NCBI RefSeq assembly: GCF_031143425.1
Contig: NC_090437.1
Location: 1,176,362,863-1,176,426,862 of the forward strand
DNA from: Pleurodeles waltl
Lineage: Eukaryota > Chordata > Amphibia > Caudata > Salamandridae
Direction of reading: 5' to 3'
Length of the DNA stretch: 64,000 nucleotides
The position numbers and the translations under genes are program-made. Positions within the stretch are counted from its first letter, which is position 1; every line of letters begins with the position of its first letter. Shown piece by piece: positions 46,191 to 59,326 of this stretch. Below the pieces are notes generated by a model, which was not told where the DNA came from, made no database searches, and saw only the letters and a program-made list of their open reading frames with translations.

Positions 46191-48190
46191 CACTCCCCCA
46201 GGTTTTCCTGTCAATCCCTAAGGATGTAGAATGGCCTAGACCTTCTCCTCCCAGGGAAAGAGATGTACTGGGGCACTGGGAAGGTCATCACCAGTCTTCT
46301 TGTCCTGCATCTGGTGCCTGGAGATCCAACAAAATCAGGAAGTACGCTCACAAATGTTACCTTCTGTTTTGTGCCAGCTGGAAAACGTTGGGCTGTTCCC
46401 GGTTTAAGTGGGAGCAGCCTCTGAAGGTCTTGGAGCTGGGGTTCAAAGGAGAAGTGGGCCACTTGGAAACACACTGCAAAGTTGGAATTAAAGGTAAGCC
46501 CAGTGGGTCCCCTTGGAGGGTGGAGGTTGCAAGAGGTTAGGGATCCCGAGATTACAGCTGGTCAGGCAGGCCGGATGCAGTGAAAATAGGTCAGCCAGGA
46601 GTGGTGAGTCTTGGAGCCCTTGTATTCAGAAGCAGGCAACTTTGAGGATGGATTGCAAGTCAGTAGAGCCACTCTGGGGGTGGTTCTTGGGTGTCTTGAA
46701 GTCCCTCAACTGGTGCTTGCTCCTGGGCTTTTGCGAGTTTAGAGTGGGCATGCTTCTGAATGTCTGACTTTGGAATTCTGACACCATGGGTAGCGGTACT
46801 CCAGAGCCTTGGCACGTCACAGTGCCACTAAACTTGGCACAGTGGCAGGTCTTGTCCTGAAGGGCTGTTGTACTGAATTTAGCTGGGCTGCTGCGTCAGG
46901 GTCATTGGTCAGCAGCTGGTCATTTCACCAGACTTTTCAGGTTCCTTGCCTGTGGGGTACAGGAAATGATAGCTTCACTCAAAGGGAGGTTCATGGTAAT
47001 TTTCAGAAGGCTGGAGGTGCTCTGGGATTTTTAGAGTCCTTCAGGTTTCCAGGCGACACCTCAGCGGCAATTGTCAAGTCCTTGGAGCATCAAGCAGGGT
47101 TTGGCACCTCATTCTTTCTGCAGCAGGGCTTCTGTTCTCTTGCCTTTGGTATTTTTTGTCCTGGTCTTCTTTGTGTTCATCTAATCTGATCTCTTGGTCT
47201 AGGAATGCCCTCTAAATATTGCATTGAGGGAGCTTTAAGGGGAGTACCTCTTGGTGGCCAAGCGCTACCTACCTTAGGGTTTCTATACTCACTAAGTGAC
47301 CACTTCCTGTGTGAAGGGGTCACATCCCTGATTGGCTATTTTCGTACCATCCAAGATGGAGGAAAATGGAGTGGTCAGCTCATCTCCCACACCTGAGGGG
47401 TGGTGCAGGCTAGAGATGGCCACTCCTCCTATCTTTGCTAGTGTTTCCCACCGGCTTCCCAACCTAAAGTGGGGACAAAACCATTGTGTGGCCATCTTCT
47501 GCTAGCATCATAGGCCAATTCTCCAAGGCGGTAAAGCCTTCAAAGCTGACCCCTGGTGTAGTGTACCTGCCTAGGCGAGGAGGTGTAAAAGCGCCACTTA
47601 GGAAATGCTTTGTGTTCTGGTTCCTGAGAGCAAAAAACTCTCACCCCAGGAGTCCAGAATTGAACTGGTGGTGGCAGGTTGGTTAGGACCAGTCAGCAAC
47701 CATGCCCGGGCTGCTAGGTTTTGCAGGGGGCACCTCTAAGATGCCCTCTGTGTACATCTTATAATAAATCCAACACTGGCATCAATGTGAGTTTATTATT
47801 CTGAGTTGTTTGATATTGATACTAAAAAACCCAGGGTTGGGGAGGCCATCATGTAGCTGGGGAACTCGGAACGACCAGTGTCCAGCACATACATTTGCAA
47901 TGTCTTCCCTGTACACTTACTATGAATCAGCAAAGGCACAGTAGGGGCATTTCTGATCATGCACACATATGCCTTCCCATGCATAATAGTGCAACCTGCC
48001 TTAGGGCAGTGAGGCCTGCCAAAGGGGTGACTTACATAGGTAAGTGCCATGTCCAGTTTGCAACTTTGGATATACTTGCAATGGCAGACTGCATGAGGCT
48101 GGTGTGGGGCCTTTCAGAGTGGCACAATTGATGCTGCAGCTCTGAGGGGCCCTCATGCCCTAGGTGCCAGGGGTACCATTGACTAGGGAC
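46191..48190. other. Unassigned region, probably old repeat
   Basis: Moderately GC-rich and without a convincing gene. AATAAA-like ATAATAAATCC at 47760 and GT-rich text after it resemble the end of an LTR, but no partner copy lies in the window. ORFs of up to 126 codons (46809-47189) show no family features. Confidence 0.4.
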
Positions 48191-48349
48191 TTAGAAAGGT
48201 CGTTGAAGTGACAAACATAGTACAGTTTTGGGGAAAAAGATCTGGCCCTGGGTGTTGTGGCATGGCCACTCATCTGAAAACCAGGGTGTCTGCAGGGGCG
48301 ATGACTGTTCTCCCGACCTCCTGAGGCCCCTGAATTTCCTTACTTGTTG

Positions 48350-49057
48350 AGCTTTCCAGTTCAGAATGGACTGTATCTTGTTTTTGTCCATAGCAATCCC
48401 ATCAGGAGATATCACATATCCCAAAAACTCTATTGTTCTGGCATGAAACACACACTTCTCAAATGTGGCAAATAAGTGGTGTTCGCATAATTTCTGAAGA
48501 ACTGCCCATACATGTCCCGTTTGTTCCTCTTGGGCAGATGAATAGATCAGAATGTCATCTATGTAAACTATTACACAGACGTCCAGGAACTCACAGACGT
48601 CCAGGAACTCTTGTAACACCTCATTTATAAAGGATTGGAAGTCGGCAGGGACATTACACAGGCCAAAGGGCATCACTGTGTATTCAAAGCGCCCAAACTT
48701 GGTCCGGAACTCTGTTTTCCATTCATCACCCTCTAAAACATGGATCAAATGATAGGCCCCCTTCTAGTCAAGTTTGGTGTAGATGGTGGAGTTATGCACT
48801 TGATCTAAAATAACCGGTATTAGAGGAAGGGAGTAGCGTTTTTTGATTGTCACCTTATTAACTGTGCGATAATCTACACAGGTGTACAAATCGCCATCCT
48901 TCTTAGGTACGAAAAACAAAGGTAAAGATACTGGTGATGTAAAGTGGCGGATAAAACTTTTGCCCAATAACTCGTCAAGGTAAGTGCGAAGATATTGAGT
49001 TTCTGGCTCAGACAGAGCGTATACTCTGCTGCATGGTAGCGTAGCTCCAGGGATCAA
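48350..49057 (-). pseudogene. Reverse transcriptase remnant of the relic
   Basis: Two blocks (49057-48764 and 48748-48350) separated by a stop match the RT of a Sushi-class pol: [38 protein letters not shown] and YIDDILIY. An 18 bp tandem duplication (48572-48607) repeats EFLDVC just before the YIDD region. The homology ends abruptly after LNWKA. Confidence 0.82.
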
Positions 49058-49836
49058 GTCAATACGTCAATCGTAAGATCAGTGTGATCGTAATTGGGTG
49101 GCCTGTTGTTCACTGAAGACATCATGAAAGTCCTGGTAAGGACCAGGTAAGGCCTGTGAGTCAGGGACAGAAGCAGCAAGAGTGGATGCGCAGTGCAAGG
49201 GTGTCACCATTTGAGGTGGTTCCTGACAGCAGGAATGCCAGCAGTGCTTCGAGTCCAAAATTACCATCATAGCTACCCAATCTATTTTTGGGGTGTGTAC
49301 CTGGAGCCATGGGATACCTAAAATGGCACCAGAACTGGAGTATCAATGAGATCAAATTGGATCTCCTCAAAATGTTTATTGGCACAGATCATGGTTCAAG
49401 GACTAGTCTGATGGTCAATAAGTTAGGAGAATAATTCTGAACCATCAACAGCTCTAACTGGCTCTGGAGTGTCTTTCTTAATCATAGTGATCCCCAAGGT
49501 CTTATCAAGACCTATATCCAAAAAATTCCCAGTGGCTCCCAGTGGCTCCTGAGTCAAGTAATATAGGAAGGACCTTTCATACTTGGGCAGACAAAATCAA
49601 GGTGACTATTAGGGTAAGGTGAAGAGGTACCTGAGTCATGGTATTAGCTAGGAAATGTGAGACCTTAGTCATAGTGTTGCTTGATAAGAAGGTCCTAGGT
49701 TTTACCGAGTCCGGTAGTTTTCTGCCTGCTCTGAAGTTCCTGAATCTGACATAGCTACTGCGCCCACTACTTTCTTAGAAGTTGTGGATTTTTTGGTACA
49801 TTCTCTAGCAAGGTTTGCCGCAATACAGACAAAGAT

Positions 49837-51275
49837 TCAACTTCCTTCTTTCCTTCCTTCCTTGGATAAGGGTCCTCTCACTCCTCCAATTGTCATGGGT
49901 TCTGAGGAGTCGTGATTAGAAGTGGTTGGTTCTGTCCTTTCTGGCTTAACCACCACTATTCGAGTTTCACCTCGTGATTTCTCACCTCTTCTTTCTGCCA
50001 AACGATTATCTAAACATACCACCAGGTCAATAAACTCTGAGCTCTCACTGGGCAGGTCGGTTCTCTGGGCTAGAACATCCTTAAGTTTGTTATGAAGTCC
50101 TCGATAAAAGATAGAGGTGTGTTTTTCTACAGGCCACTCAGTCTCAGCAATCAGGTGATTAAAAGAGGTGATGTAAGTTAAAAAATCTTTATTACCCTGA
50201 CATAGACTCAGCAACTCGTTGTCGCTGGCTTGAATAAACCAATGTTTAGTGAAAAGCCTACACATGGATTCCTTAAAACGAGAAAAGACATAGGCGGTCG
50301 GCGGTCGCCGCCAGCCAAGCGGTTCCCGCCGAAAGACCGCACCGCGGTCAAAAGACCGCGGCGGCCATTCCGGCTTTCCCGCTGGGCCGGTGGGCGACTG
50401 CCAGAAGACCGCCGGCCGGCCCAGCGGGACAGCCCCTTCAACAATGAAGCCAGCTCGGAATGGAGCCGGCGGAGTTGAAGGGGTGCGACGGGTGCAGTGG
50501 CACCCGTCGCGATTTTCACTGTCTGCTAAGCAGACAGTGAAAATCTTTGTGGGGCCCTGTTAGGGGGCCCCTGCACTGCCCATGCCAGTGGCATGGGAGG
50601 TGCAGGGGCCCCCAGGGGCCCCACGGCACCCGTTCCCACCATCCTGGTTCAAACAGGCTGGCGGGAAGGGGGTCGGAATCCCCATGGCAGTGCTGCAAGC
50701 AGCGCCGCCATGGCGGGTTCCCTGGGCCAGCGGGAAACCGGCGGGAAACCGCCGGCTCCCCTTTTCCGACCGCGGCTTTACTGCCGCGGTCGGAATCGCC
50801 CAGGAAGCACCGCCAGCCTGTTGGCGGTGCTTCCGCCGCACTCCGCCATGGCGGTCATGGACCGCCAAGGTCAGAATGACCCCCATAGAGCAATGGGACA
50901 TTCCGTTTCACTAGAGGAACAGACCAGGTTGCAGCATTTCCTCCTAGATAAGGGATTATAAATGCCACCTTGGTGGCATCATTTGGGAAGGCCATTTGGA
51001 CGGCAGAGGAATTTTAAGTGACATTGGTTCATAAAAGTTCGGTATTTGGCACTGTCACCAAAACATCCCTCAGGTGGAGCTAAGGGAACTGGGATAGGTG
51101 TGGTGACGGTGACCTGCATGGGTTGGGTAGAGGTAGATAAACTTGGGTTAGTACTATGGCCGAAAGCGGTATATTGAAAATGAGGTGGATGTTCTTGGCT
51201 TGTATCTAGTGGCTTCCCATAAAATATCCTGGGGCCTTTGTGTATGTAACTTGTAACGTACTTCAGTATTTTCAA
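49837..51275 (-). pseudogene. Gag remnant of the relic, split by a MITE
   Basis: The N-terminal part (51275-50979) ends in a capsid start (FGDSAKYRTFMNQCHLKFLC). After the MITE (50293-50884), the capsid resumes (FIQASDNELLSLCQGNKDFL) to 49837. A degraded zinc knuckle follows near 49800 (LARECT). A TTCC-repeat run at 49840-49863 overlaps the end. Confidence 0.8.
50293..50884. mobile_element. Harbinger-type MITE in the relic gag
   Basis: It is 592 bp with ATA on both sides (50290-50292 and 50885-50887). The right end GGTCAGAATGACCCCC is intact. The left end begins GGCGGTCGGCGG and lacks about 19 bp of the TIR, possibly a GG-to-GG deletion. The interior matches the MITEs at 4345 and 9645, including the GCGACGGGTGCA palindrome. 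Confidence 0.85.
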
Positions 51276-51582
51276 GTCAAAGGGCTGACACCTCCTGCAG
51301 TGATATCTGCCAAAGAAGGAGAGACCTCGTCAGGTGGCAACGCATGCTTAAACGCTTCGGAAGATTCATCCACGGATTCCATCGCCCAGGCAGCCCTGAA
51401 TTTTGAGGCTTGGCTTTTATGTTGTGGTGCAGACACTCACCTGAAAACCAGGCTGTCTGCAGGGGCGATGACTGTTCTCCTGACTTCCTGAGGTGCCTCT
51501 CGGTGCTACTGATTGCAGTAGGAGCCCCAAAACGGAAGGGAATTTGGAAAAAGAGAGAAAGAAACACTGCACTTTTTTTCAT

Positions 51583-53770
51583 CAGGTCCAGCCAGGGGGG
51601 GGTTCTTCGGGTTTTGGAGAACTCTCAGTGGAGCCCCCGGAAGTTGCCTTTCTGTGATGAATTACAGTATTGGTGAAGCTATGTGCTATTAAGAGACTGT
51701 TTTACAACATTCAATAAAGCATGCACTGGTCTCATTAAACAGCATTCAAAAAGGCATGCACTGATCTAATTAAATTTGTCTAATTTGGTTAACACAGCAC
51801 ATTCACCTGGTAATATCAGCAACTTAACCCTCTCTCTCTTCTCATGGATTAATATATTCAAAAGGTGACAAAATCTGAATGTCTCTAAACAGATTAGCAA
51901 GACCTGCAAGTCTCTTTCATGGATCTGAACTTTCACATTAGGTTTTGTATGATAAAACTGCAACATAAAACGAGTTGCAATACCAAAAGCAAGAAAACTC
52001 ACAGCACTGAATTGCACAATCACTATTAACATAAAATGAATAGCAATACCAAAAGCACGTAAACTTACACGTAAAGTAATCCTAGTACTGAATTGTGTAA
52101 TCACTATTAGTACAAAAAATAAATAAGTGGAAGATAGTGAAATTCTGTCACAGTTCTCAGTTACAAAACGAAAGTTGTCTAGGCCCCCACAGTAAATCTG
52201 TTATTCAAACCTCATCAAGGCCCCCACCCATAAATCATGTCTGTGTTCTTAGAAAAGGCCTCTCAAAGTCTCAAGAAGGCTAGAATGCAATCAGTCTCAG
52301 TTTTCAGCTTTCACCAAAAAACAAAGCGACCATAATAAAATTCTACACAAACAGATTCCAGACAGTATGCGTGTTCTTTCCAGAAGATCTCTGCTGAGGC
52401 TCTTTGCTGCCAGCCAGAAGGCAGCAGGTGGGGCCTGGAGGGAATTCTAGAGTTCAGAGGGCTTTCCTTGCCAGATAGGAAGAAAGCCAAGCAGAGCCAT
52501 GTGCAGAGAAAGAGCATTTATAGCCAGAATGACTCATATTTTTGTAAACACCTGCTCCCTGGAGACCTTGGGGGTGTGGTGATTGCCTGGCAACCAATAA
52601 TCAAGTGAGCCTGACACATTTAGAAACAGGAGGACTTGACATATTGACATGTGCTCAACAAGCATTGGTAAAAACTATATAGTGCAACAAGCATTGGTGA
52701 AAACAAATATATAGTGCAACAAGCATTGGTAACATCAAGTACATATCAAACATTGGCAATATCTATCCTGAAATGCAGACAGTATAATAACGTAACAAGC
52801 AACCCAGTGGGACTATACACACATGATTAAAACATTGCCTCTGAGGATGTTGACAAATTAGGCAGAGTTGTTGGGTCCTGACACTGGGACCCTGTTTAGC
52901 AGGGCCCCAGGGCATAAACAGTGTACACTATGGTAGATTGGTGTCTGCATTGCTGCTAGGTAGCAGTCTGTGTGCCAGCACCTGGTAGAAGTACAAGAAT
53001 GTGCCAGACCTTCTTTATATGCTGCATACCTGACCTTTTGTTTGGACGCTGCACAGAGCAGCAAAAAGATGTGCAGCACTACCCTGTGACAAAACTTACA
53101 AAATGAGGTCTCACACTGCAGAATCCACAAACTACTAAATGAAACGGTAACTCCTACATTATTGCCATACTCCATATAATCTACATATAGCAAACTTTAG
53201 ATTTAACTTATTTAAACTAAAAACACACTTTAAGTCTTGGAAAGTGTTTAGAAATGGAAAATGAAGTTGGCAGTGGAAACCTATTCTAGTACGGAAAAAT
53301 CATAGCTTACAAACAACTAGTGCTTTTCAATCTCTCACACAATAAATACCTTACTATACATTTAAATGAGAGTTTTAATACCTGTCAAATCTCTCTCTCA
53401 GGCAGTATATATTTTTATCCATCTTATTTACACACACATATGTGAATATACATTTGTTATGAATATATATTCTAATTCACATACCTCTTAAATAGCTTTC
53501 GTTGATAGTGAACATGCTCTCACAATATCACTTTAACCCTTTTCTTTGTGTAAGCATGAATTCCCAGCATAAGAATGGTATACAACTCTCACACCAAGGA
53601 AACCTCAATGGCAACCTGTTCAACTTTGCTATGAGTGATATGGTGGTGATTAACAAATTAAAAACTGCCTTTCATAGTTATTTTCTATTACCCAACATCT
53701 GAATGGTTAGTGGCTGTTAACCCCTTGTTTCACTTCTATAAAAAAGCCCCATTTGGTATTGTATATTACT
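51583..53770. other. AT-rich interval with short tandem repeats
   Basis: No gene. Small direct repeats: two copies around CATTCAATAAAGCATGCACT (51707-51775), two copies of a 66-81 bp unit with TAGCAATACCAAAAGCA-type text (51962-52112), and three copies of GTGCAACAAGCATTGGT (52658-52735). Confidence 0.6.
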
Positions 53771-55281
53771 GGAGTCGCGACTCTGTCATGACACTCAGCA
53801 CGGCCCCCATGTAACTTTGTGACAGAGTTACAGAGTTATATGCAGATATAATATATACTTATAATACTGAGTTGGAAAAATTATTTTTTACCAACTCATA
53901 CTCTACCAAAACACTCTTTTCTGAACATTTTAAATCTGCTTGAATGGAACCACCTTCCCCCCCCCCACAGTCTTTCACCTCAGCTGTCGTAGCAACCTCC
54001 TTTGGAACACTTCACTGTACCAGTAGTTCAAAAGTTCACAGCATAAGTGTTTGAGTGGCTCTGTCAGTGTGTTAAAGAGTGGCTCAGTGGGTCTGTGAGT
54101 GTGTGGATGAGTGTGAGAGTGGGTGTTTAATGTCCGAGTGGGTCTGTGAGTGCGAACATGACTGTGTGAGTGGGTCTGTAGAAGATTGTCTGAGTTGATT
54201 TATCAGTGGCTGTAAGAGTGTGTGAGTAAATTTGTGAGTGGGTGCATGGGTGTGTGAGTGGCTGTGTGAGTGGGACCATGACTGTGTGAGGAGGTCTTTA
54301 GCTGTGTTGAAGAGTGTCTGAATGTATTTGTGAATGGGTACAGAAATGTGTGAATAGATGTGTTAGTGGTTGCATGAGTGTGTGAGTGGGTGTGTGAGGG
54401 GCTGTTTGAGTATCAGAGTGGGTCTGTGAGTGGGAGCATGAGTGCGTGAGTGGGATTGAGAGTGTCTAGAAGATTGTCTGAGCATATCTGTGAGTGGTTA
54501 AATAGGCGTGTGAGTGGATTTGTGGGTTAGTGCATGATGGTGTGGGTGGATGTGCGAGTGGCGGTGTGAGTGTCAGTGGGCCTGTGAGTGAGAGCATGAG
54601 TGTGTGAGTTGGCCTATCAGTGTGTTAAAGAGTGTCTCAGTGGGTCTGTGAGTGGGTGGATGAGTATGAGAGTGTCTTTGTGGGTGTGTGAGTATCCAAG
54701 TGGGTGTGTGAGAGGGAGCATGAGTGGATTTGTAAGTGGGTGCATGACTATGTGAGTGTGTGTGTAAGTGGGAGAATGAGTGTCTGGGAGGGTCTGTGGC
54801 TGTGCTGAAGAGTGTCTAAGAGAATTTGTGAGTGGGTGCATGAGTCTCGGACTGGGTCTATAAGTGGGTGTACCAGTGTCTGAGTGGATCTGTCATTGTC
54901 TGGATATGTCTGTGAGTGTGTGCATGAGTCTCTGAGTGTGTCTGTGAGTGGGTGTGTCAGTGTCTGAGTGGGTGCATCAATGTGTGAGTGGATGTGTGAG
55001 TGGAGGCATGAGTGTGTGAGTGTGTATGTGGGTTTGTTGAAGATTGAGTGGGTCTATGAGTGGGTGCATCATTGTGAATGGGTATGTTAATGGGTGTATG
55101 AGTGCATATATAGGTCTGTGCGCGGACGAGTAACAGTCTAAATGTGTCTGTGAGTGCATGCATTAGTTTGTGAGTAAGTGTGAAAATATTTATATTTTTG
55201 TCTATCTCTGTCAGAGGTGCAACTCAGTTGCGGCTTTACACGGGGGCATCTTGCTGGGCACCATTACAGAGTCGCAACTCC
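53771..55281. repeat. Minisatellite (G/T strand) between short inverted repeats
   Basis: The array at 54040-55185 is built of GTGAGTGGGTCTGTGAGTGG-like units of roughly 15-30 bp, quite diverged. It is flanked by GGAGTCGCGACTCTGT (53771) and the inverted CAGAGTCGCAACTCC (ending 55281), with similarity running about 60 bp inward. This suggests a foldback or TIR element with a minisatellite core. Confidence 0.7.
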
Positions 55282-55529
55282 ACAATCGTGGCCAAAAAAC
55301 AGGTTTTAATCTTTTTTAACCTAATAAGGGGTCCCTCAGACACCCTTGAATAGCCCCCATGTGGTCAGAGTACCTCTACCTTGACCCCTTCTATTTTTCT
55401 CAGCCCAGCCTCTATTTCTGTCTCCTGGGACCGTGCCCCAGTTCATCAAACCTAAACAGGTTCTGGCCAGCCAATCACAGTATTTCTTGTGGTGTGAGAG
55501 CTTGAGACAGGTCTGGATCCCTAGATATA

Positions 55530-55690
55530 CAAATTTGGATATTCTTTAATTTCTCAGAAACTACTGAACAGATTTACACCAAACAACACAAAGAGCTCGT
55601 TCTGGACCAAGAGCTACCTTTCTGCCAAATTTGGTGTAATTCCATCCAGTGGTTTGGGCGCTATCACTGTTCAAAATCCCTATAGGAATG
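55530..55690 (+). repeat. Dispersed repeat family, copy 1
   Basis: It contains CTAGATATACAAATTTGGAT, then ACCAAGAGCTACCTTTCTGC, then GGTGTAATTCCATCCAG. The same string of motifs is at 60505 (same strand) and 56400-56745 (opposite strand). Family unknown; non-coding. Confidence 0.7.
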
Positions 55691-56399
55691 AAGCCCACTT
55701 GGACAGAATATTTCTATGTTGCGCACATCATGTATTCACCATTTATATGGATGTAGAAATGTATATGATAACAGAGTATCAAATTCATGTACAAATGGAA
55801 TGGGTAACAGGTTGCTGAAATTGTTTGCAAAATTTTGTACAGAGCATAATTTAAGTAAGAAAGTGGTTAAATACAGATAAGCAGGCATGGCACAGTGGTG
55901 TAACAAAGGCCACCTCAGCCCCTCCGTGTGGGGGGCTCCCGAGCTACAGGGGTCCGCTCAGCACAATGCAGTGTGCATGGGTGGCAGACCCTTGCCTGGG
56001 TCCAGGGGCAGGGGAGCCCTACAGGTACTTTGCAGGGGGTCTCCAAACATTTTGTTACTCCACTGACATGACAATGTCAATGCATTTTGCATTTGCATTT
56101 TGCATATACTAAGATGGCGGCTACCTTTGGTACAAGGAAGTCCCTTTCACTGGTTTGTGGTCTATTGTTTGTGTGACATACAAAACATAAAAAGGGTGTA
56201 GACATTTCCTCAATTTACTGTGATCAAGGCTAAGGCTGAAATGTGTTGGTGAGGACATTTGTATTGCTATTAAAGCTCACTTCACTAAATTCAGGGGGTG
56301 TCTGAGACTTCCTTTGGTGCATCTGATGAGCGACAGTGTGATTACGGGGGAACCGGAACCTGACTCCAACCACCACATTATGTAGCCCCTGAACTCCGG

Positions 56400-56745
56400 T
56401 TGTGCTATTTGGAGATATATTTTTTGACTTGCCTATATCTTTGGCACTGTTTGCCTAGTCTTTACTACATTTTCTAAAAAAGGGGACCCTGGTGATTCTT
56501 GATGCTCATGGAAAGTTTTGGGGTCATCCATCAAGCGGGTTTGAGGAAAAGGGGGATAAAAAAGTTGTGTTTCCCATGTTAATTCCCATAGGACCTTTCA
56601 ACAAGGCCATAGCTCAAACCACTGGACGGAATTACACCAAATTCGGAAGCAAGCTAGCTGTCGGTACGCAGGTTGTGCTTTTGGGTGTTCAGTGTCAATC
56701 CGTTCAGTAGTTTTTGAAATAATCCGTTCAGTAGTTTTTGAAATA
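56400..56745 (-). repeat. Dispersed repeat family, copy 2 (inverted)
   Basis: The reverse complement reads TTTGGTGTAATTCCGTCCAG and continues with GGGAATTAACATGGGAAA, as in the copy at 60505. A short direct duplication (AATCCGTTCAGTAGTTTTTG twice) is at 56697-56740. Confidence 0.7.
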
Positions 56746-57049
56746 ATAGTTTTTGGAGAATTAATTTGTATATCTGAGGTTGTGAATAATTTGTGAATAG
56801 TCACAAAGTTTTGCGAATGCGCGCATAAGTAGGAGTGCTGTATTTGGCTGGCCACAACCTGAACACAAAGTTGCAGCTGCCATTTTAAGGTCTTGGCACA
56901 GCGTCCTTGGGGCTGAAAAATAAAAACAAAATGAAAAGTAGCATAAAGGGTCAGAGTGGAGGTACCCTGACCCCAAGAGTGTGATATAGGGGTGTTTGAG
57001 GGCCAAATTATGGATTTGCAATGACTTTCTTCACCATGCATGATACCCA

Positions 57050-58660
57050 CAGACCCACTCAGACACTGATGCACCCACTCACAGACCCACTCATACCCTC
57101 ACACACCACTCACAGACCTACTTAGACACCCATACACCCACTGAAAAACACACTCAAACCCTCATACACCCACTCACAGACCCACGCACCCACTCACAGA
57201 CTCACTGAGACACTGATGAACCCAGTCACAGACTTACTCAGACCCTCATGCACCCAGTCACAGACCCACTCAGATGCTCACGCACCCAATCACAGACCCT
57301 CTCAGATCCTCATGGACCCAGTCAGACCCACTGAGACACTAATGCACCCAATCAGACTCTCACACACCCACTCACATACCCACTCAGACACTGACACACC
57401 AATTCACAAACCCACTCAGTCCCTCATGCACCCACATAGACACTGACACCCATTCAGACACCCACTCAGACACTCATGCACCCACTCACTAACCCACTCA
57501 GACCCTTACGCACTCACAGACCCATTCAAAACCTCATGCACCTACTCACAGACCCACTCAGACCCTCAAGCACCTAGTCACAGACCCACTCAGGCACTTA
57601 CACACCCACTCACACACCCACTCAGACCCTCATACACCCACTCACAAACCCACTCAGACCCTGACACATCCACTCACAAACCCACTCAGATCCTCACACA
57701 CCCACTCACAGACCCACTGAGACACTCATGCACCCACTCACAGACCAACTCAGACCCTCATGCACCCACTCACAGACCCACTCAGACACTCATGCACCCA
57801 CTAACTGACCCCCTCAGATACTCATGCACCCACTTACAGACTCACTCAGACACTGATGCACCCACTCAAACACCCACTCAGGCACTCACACACCTACTCA
57901 CAGACCCACTCACACACTCACACACCCACTCACAGACCCACTCAGACCCTCATGTACCCACTCACAGACTCCTCAGACACTGACACCCCCACTCACAGAT
58001 CAACCCAGACCCTCACACACCCACTCACAGACCCACTCAGACACTCATGCTCCCACTCCCAAACCCACTCAGACCCTCATGCACCCACTCACAGACCCAC
58101 TCAGACACTGATGTATCTATTCACAGACCCACTCAGACACTCAAGCACCCACTTACACACCCACTTAGACCCTCATGCACCCACTCACAGACCCACTCAG
58201 ACACTCATGCACCCACTCACAATCCCACTCAGACCCTCGTGCATGCACTCACAGACCCACTCAGACACTGATTCTCCAAGTCACAAAGCAACTCAAACAC
58301 TCACACACCCACTCACAGACCCACTCAGGCCATCATGCACCCACTCACAGAACCACTCAGACACTGACACACCCACTCACAGACCCACTAAGACCATCAT
58401 GCACCCCTCACAGACCCACTCAGACCCTCACACACCCACTCACAGACCCAGTCAGACACTCATGTGCCCACTCACAGACCCACTCAGACCCTCATGCACC
58501 CACTAACAGACCCACTCAGACCCTCATGCACCCACTCACAGACCCACTCAGACACTGACACACCCACTCATAGACCCACTCAGACCCTCATGCACCCACT
58601 CTCAAACCACTCCAACCCTCATGCATCCACTTTCACACCCAAGCAGACACTCTTGTACCC
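57050..58660. repeat. Minisatellite (C/A strand), inverse of the 54 kb array
   Basis: Units like ACCCACTCACAGACCCACTC and AGACACTCATGCACCCACTC recur about every 30 bp for 1.6 kb. They are the reverse complement of the units at 54040-55185. ORFs of up to 216 codons here are repeat artefacts. Confidence 0.88.
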
Positions 58661-58989
58661 GGTGGCACCCTATCACACCTATTCTCACAGGAAGAGAGAC
58701 AGACTGTTCTTCTGTGCATGGTGCAGGTTAGGTGGTGATAGGGGTTGGCTGCAGGGCCTAGCCACAGGCCAGGCCCTGTGGGCAACCCCCACTGCACATA
58801 ACCAAAGATACCCCGGACATTACAACAATCATGAGAACGTCCATAACAGCCTTAAAACTATAAATGAAACATTAGCCATCAAAAGAAAAAGCTGTGCATG
58901 GCGACGGCGTGAGCTCTAGTTACCTTAGGGCATGAGTTATAGTTACTTGAAAGAATTATAACTATAACTGCTGAATTTTGATGGTTTTG

Positions 58990-59215
58990 CGTAAGTAAAT
59001 TCAGAACCTAACTATAACGTCCCTGTAACCTTTGTTTTTGTCAGTTAACAAGGTTTTTTAATTCTATTTCCTAACTATAGCATCCCTGTAACATTTGTTT
59101 TTCTCAGTGAAAATATATAAATATATATATATATATATTCACTGAAACCATAGAAATTCAACAGTTCGGAACCCAACTATAACATCCCTATAACCATTGT
59201 TTTTTTCAGTGAATA
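58990..59215. repeat. Three-copy short repeat with AT microsatellite
   Basis: AACTATAACGTCCCTGTAAC and two variants (ACTATAGCATCCCTGTAAC, ACTATAACATCCCTATAAC), each followed by a T-run and CAGT, at about 59010, 59075 and 59175. An (AT)n run lies at 59108-59133. Confidence 0.75.
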
Positions 59216-59221
59216 TATGTT

Positions 59222-59326
59222 GCTTCAACTTGGGCATCTGCTTTGCTTATATCTTTAAGTGCTTCTTGTTGAGGCTTAATTTCTGTAAAATTAGCATATA
59301 AACAAAGCAGGTGCCCAAGTTGAAGC
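59222..59326. repeat. 31 bp inverted repeat
   Basis: GCTTCAACTTGGGCATCTGC... (59222-59252) faces its inverse at 59296-59326 with two mismatches and a 43-base loop. It resembles the end of a small foldback element. Confidence 0.75.

Larger units (their letters stand above)
48254..51495 (-). mobile_element. Relic of a Sushi-class LTR retrotransposon, minus strand
   Basis: Read on the minus strand the order is gag (51275-49837), protease remnant (about 49640-49400) and reverse transcriptase (49057-48350). All are related to retrotransposon 2 but full of stops and frameshifts. RNase H, integrase and chromodomain are missing. A segment of about 70 bp at 48254-48325 recurs in the same orientation at 51421-51495 (GTCTGCAGGGGCGATGACTG in both) and may be what remains of the LTRs. 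A Harbinger MITE interrupts gag. Confidence 0.8.

Noticed and set aside
46809..47189. 126-codon ORF as a host exon
   Set aside because: It starts at a non-ATG or weak context, has no splice signals that fit, and shows no recognisable domain.
57856..58919. ORFs of 216, 151 and 127 codons rich in His/Thr/Pro
   Set aside because: Translations of the C/A minisatellite in different frames.
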